The notes under the pieces: model-generated
What the model saw: only the letters and a program-made list of their open reading frames with translations
Told to the model about the DNA's origin: nothing
Database searches by the model: none
Shown here: piece by piece, positions 60,701 through 64,000 of the stretch
Layout: each line of letters starts with the position of its first letter
How positions within the stretch are numbered: position 1 is the first letter of the stretch
NCBI GenBank assembly: GCA_015350385.1
Contig: WNKI01000001.1
Span: forward strand, 7,155,433-7,219,432
DNA from: Aculops lycopersici
Lineage: Eukaryota; Arthropoda; Arachnida; Trombidiformes; Eriophyidae
DNA length: 64,000 nt
Direction: 5' to 3'
Program-made: the position numbers and the translations under genes

Positions 60701-62607
60701 CTTCTAATTGAGTCTCTCTTAAGTGCACCTCGACGCAATCTGCTCCCCTGATCACTAAGCGAAGCCTCCTCTTCCTCCTGGTCCTCGATTTCTCGTGACC
60801 TTTGGTCCACCTGAGATCTAAGTTGAACTTGAGACTGCGACCTGGGTGCTGGTGACACCGAAGTTAGCCTCTGAAGGTTTCCTTTGGTGGGCGAGCTACT
60901 TTCTTGTTGTTGCTGCCCCCTCTTGTTGTGTCTCGTTGGAATCTTGGGTGGTTTATTCTGTTCTTGTTGTCGCGATGAAGTTGAAACTAATAACGTCGGA
61001 CCCGTAGCGCTCCCCACTTGTTGTTTCGACCTCGATCTCACTGCAGCCTCGTCAAGCAAGACACAATCCGGTGCGAGCTCACTGGTGACTAATTGAGTGA
61101 ACTGGGAGCCGGAAGAGGAAGATGAGTCGTCTTGAGATTCGGAGCTTGAGTTTGAGGTGCACAAATCCGACGAGTTTTGGTCTAGCTTCGCCATTGGTGG
61201 CTTTTGCTTGCTTAATGATTCATTGACATTTCTATTACCTTTAATCTTGTGACTCTTCTTTGTGGTGGAGGCACTTGCAACGTTCATTAGCAATTTTTTT
61301 CGCTCAGGTGTTCTCTGAATACCACTTGTCGATTCGTGGTACCTACTTCCGCCGAGATCCGAGAGACTCGTTCGCAACTGAATACCGGGACTTGTATTTA
61401 ACATGGTTCGCCTTGAAGTCGGCGATATCACAGGAGGCGATCTCTGCCTGTTGTTGATTGTGGGCGAAGGTGACGAGCCAAGTCGCTGGTTTGAGGCACC
61501 GATCGGCGAGGGGCTAAGTGATAATCTCGAGATTAATTGCTGTTGATGCTCGTAATCGCCAATCAAATTTAAATTATCATCTCCATCGACATTTCCCACC
61601 AAGTAAGATTCTGAACCCCACAAACTGTTGGCTAGATTTTGGCGATTCATTGCTAGGGTTCGTCGGCGAGCCTCGAGCGTATTTAGAATCAACTCATTTG
61701 CTCGCCTCCTCCTCCTGGTGTTTGTAACAAACTGTTGGGCTTGCTTTGGACCAAGAGGAATTCTCGTTTGACTAGCTGGCGATTTCCCTCTACTTAGTCC
61801 CGTGAATGCCGTCGACGCTACCGACTTCCGGCCAGCGCTGGATGCGTGCGACAAAACGGAAGTGGGCCGAACAGGTTGTTCTAATTGGTTTCGTTGACTA
61901 GCTGCCGCTGCTTTTCTGTTTGCCGATTTGATGCGCCAAGCTGATAAAATCGAATGGCAACCAGACTGAGCAAAGGAAAGGTCCGAGTTGTCGTCTCGAG
62001 GTTGATTCGCTTGTTGCTGATGATTAGATTGCTGTCTTGCCAACTCAATCAACTCTTGATCGTCCTGGTAGTTTTGCTGCTCCAGGTAGTCGGCGTCACA
62101 ATTTTGGCTCATTGGCGACGGTGACTTGCGAGCCTTAACCTTCTGCTTGCTAAGTTTTCCACTAATACTACTCTTGCCAACCGATTGCTTCGGCGACGTC
62201 GATTTGCTAGCTAATTTGGCCAGCGTCCTCCTATTTGACTTGCTATAATCAACAACAGGCACAGGTGAAGGTGAGGGTGTTGAGCGTAACAGGTGGTGCT
62301 GTCGGGTTATCATTGAAGCGGGTAAGGGGCGATTGTGGCGAGAGGAGAAGAGCAACAATCTGCTCGTTTCATCTCGGTCTCGGTGGTAGTCGTCCAGAGC
62401 TGCGGCAGCCTTGAGCTCAATATTATCAAGCTCATCGTCACTTGAGATCATTTGCGCCGCTTGGCGCCAATTGTTTTCCTGTTCCTCCTCCTCCTCCTCT
62501 CGGTCATCGTGGTAATTATTTGTGGCCACTTGTTGCTTTTGCTGCTGCTGCTGGTTTCTTTTATTCTGTCGCGAGGCTCTTCGCGCCTCCAAGTCGGCGA
62601 ATCTCTT
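56656..62607 (-). CDS. Unrecognised very large disordered protein with PDZ-ligand-like C-terminus
   Basis: One open frame of almost 6 kb encodes 1,988 residues from ATG 62622. If spliced from 63571 to 62607 it encodes 2,003. The N-terminus (KRFADLEARRASRQNKR) is basic and helical, followed by E/Q-rich, then Ser/Pro/Arg/Gln-rich sequence with many SP sites and polyQ (Q16 near 57680-57736). More ordered-looking stretches are EEVEQMVRQLKDKMREPKER and DDEFRKRVDYLRRLARANLD. It ends LLNYQTEV: T-x-V is a class I PDZ ligand. There is no transmembrane segment or enzyme motif. A cytoskeletal or synaptic scaffold would fit this composition, but no family is recognised and the role is not assigned. Confidence 0.75.
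57683..57736. repeat. (TTG)n / (CTG)n tract coding polyglutamine
   Basis: On the minus strand this reads as CAA/CAG codons for about 16 Gln inside the large disordered protein. Confidence 0.9.
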
Positions 62608-63570
62608 CTGTGTTCTAATCATGATTTTGATGCACTTTATTCTTAATTATTGCCTTTGTATTTAATTTATTTTCTTCATTCATAAAAAATACTTGAAACT
62701 TGACAGTTTTTCCCCTTCAAATCTTCCATAATTTTGCTGCTTTTTCCTCTATCTATCTTGTTATTTTAATTTCTCTAATTTCTATGGTGTAAATTGATGA
62801 TTGCGCAACAAGTGGCATTCAAACAGATAGACAGGCAGATAGACTAAATGGCGCGCAAGCGTAAATTTATTAGTCTTATCATCTTTTTACGACTGCTCTT
62901 TTTTCTTCTCCTTCTCACTCACTCACTCTTTTTATTGCTGCTTCTATATTTTTATTCTGCAAATATTATATAAAAGATTTTCACTTCTGATGGCAAATCA
63001 GCGACAAGTGTTTGTTCAGATTAGTTAGTTTGCACTAATGTAATTGCAATCCAATAATAATAGTAATAATGATGATGAGAGAGGAAAAAGGAATAAGTTA
63101 GTTTGTGACTTATTAGTGTGAGTATCAAAAGTCTGCTACTATATTTAGGCTAACTTAAGGCTCTCATTAACAACAACGACAACAAAAAAACAATAACACA
63201 CTAACTGAGCCACACATAAGATGTGATAATAATAATAATAATAATAGTAATAATAATAATAATAGCAGTAGCAGTAACAACAACCAAAACGGAATCTCTC
63301 GCCTTTGGAATTTCAGCTCGCAGCTAGCTTGCTGCGTTTAGCTTGCTAACTTGGCGCGCGCCCACAACAACCACAGCAACTCAAACCTTAGCTCTAACTA
63401 CAACAGCAACTAATACTACTTCTACAACAACTAGCAGCACCAACGCAAAGCAACGGCGAGACTAACAGGCGACTGGCAATAGGAAAAGCAGAAGCCAAAG
63501 TCGAGAGGAGCAGCGTCAACAGGAACAACGACGAAGACGAAGTCCAATAGCTAGCTTGGTGGCTGCTTAC
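62608..63570 (-). other. Possible first intron of the 56.6-kb gene
   Basis: On the minus strand CAG|GTAAGC (donor at 63570) and ACACAG|AAG (acceptor at 62608) are both phase 0 and 963 bases apart. The segment is A/T-rich and holds an (AAT)n array. If unspliced, it is upstream flank and 5'UTR instead. Confidence 0.3.
63224..63264. repeat. (AAT)n microsatellite
   Basis: About thirteen trinucleotide units with one GTA interruption. Confidence 0.9.
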
Positions 63571-63630
63571 CTGACGGTGGTGATTTGAATTTGAGGTGGA
63601 TGAGATGTTTTCTCTCTCTTTCTCATCCAC
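63571..63630 (-). CDS. Possible first coding exon of the 56.6-kb gene
   Basis: ATG at 63630-63628 opens exactly 20 codons (MDEKERENISSTSNSNHHRQ) to a CAG|GTAAGC donor in phase 0, matching the phase-0 acceptor at 62608. The junction would read HHRQ-KRFADLEARR. The alternative is that translation begins at ATG 62622 (MIRTQKRF). Confidence 0.3.
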
Positions 63631-64000
63631 TCGCTCGGTCTCTCAGTCTCTCTATGGCTTTTCGTTCATTTTCGACTTTTGCCATCACAAAAGTGCAGCC
63701 ATCGACGACGACGAGCTAGCATTCAGTCGGCGTCGTTTCAGGGAAGCCAACGCAACGAGCGCACCGCTACCACAAGCAGCAGCAGCAGCAGCAGCCACCA
63801 CTACTACGCAACTTCAACTCCACCGACCGGCATTCCGCTCACTCACTCGCTCGCTCGGTAGCTTCGCCTTGCCACTTGCGCCAAGCGCACACAGCAGCGG
63901 CAACAACGACAGGTTGCTTTTTCGCTCGCTCGACAAGCCGGCCGGCCGTCCCTCTAACTCGAGCTCAGACTTACAAAGTCTTTCTCTCTCTCTCTTGAGG
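63631..64000. other. Upstream flank of the 56.6-kb gene
   Basis: Contains a (CAG)n patch near 63776-63795 and a (TC)n tract at 63979-63995, close to the window edge. Nothing else is recognised. Confidence 0.5.

Noticed and set aside
1..64000. CRISPR arrays, rRNA, transposase or reverse transcriptase genes
   Set aside because: No spaced identical repeats, no ribosomal signature and no frame with integrase, transposase or RT motifs seen on either strand.

Overview
This window is nuclear DNA from an animal, most likely an arthropod; I cannot name the species. The evidence is a Pax2/5/8 (shaven-type) transcription factor with phase-consistent introns, an ER calnexin with a type I membrane anchor, a mitochondrial J-type co-chaperone and a Golgi GT49 glycosyltransferase. 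Bacterial features (operons, ribosome binding sites) are absent. Introns and intergenic DNA are long and rich in microsatellites. Coding exons are very long and mostly uninterrupted, and proteins carry long Gln, His, Ala, Ser and Asn tracts.

Layout. 1-13.4 kb: no confident gene; short simple repeats, one possible signal-peptide exon (10395-10494, +) and one TATA/short-exon candidate near 5.7 kb. 13.4-15.7 kb (-): calnexin in one exon. 16.5-17.3 kb (+): HSCB-like iron-sulfur cluster co-chaperone, divergent from calnexin. 18.2-29.4 kb (+): an unrecognised gene whose 4.8-kb acidic exon and 1.2-kb 3' exon fit together in phase 1 (predicted 1,980 aa), with a possible alternative first exon at 25.5 kb. 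30.7-48.7 kb (+): a Pax2/5/8 gene in three exons (30680-31814, 43319-43490, 46778-48749) whose phases close exactly to 1,092 codons. It has a full paired domain and a perfect YSINGILG octapeptide, but I see no homeodomain remnant. A 370-base run of N lies in its first intron. 51.6-53.6 kb (-): a GT49 beta-1,4-glucuronyltransferase-like gene in one exon. 56.6-63.6 kb (-): an unrecognised, very large disordered protein (about 2,000 aa) ending in a class I PDZ-ligand-like TEV terminus.

The genes do not form one pathway. Calnexin and the glucuronyltransferase both serve the secretory pathway, HSCB serves mitochondrial Fe-S assembly and Pax2/5/8 is a developmental regulator, so this looks like ordinary mixed gene content. 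The strongest unexplained signal is distributed: a short word family CAACA(A/G)GTG, and to a lesser degree CCGGAAGT, recurs across the whole window on both strands, inside and outside genes, far above chance. No mobile element, CRISPR array, rRNA or tRNA gene could be supported.
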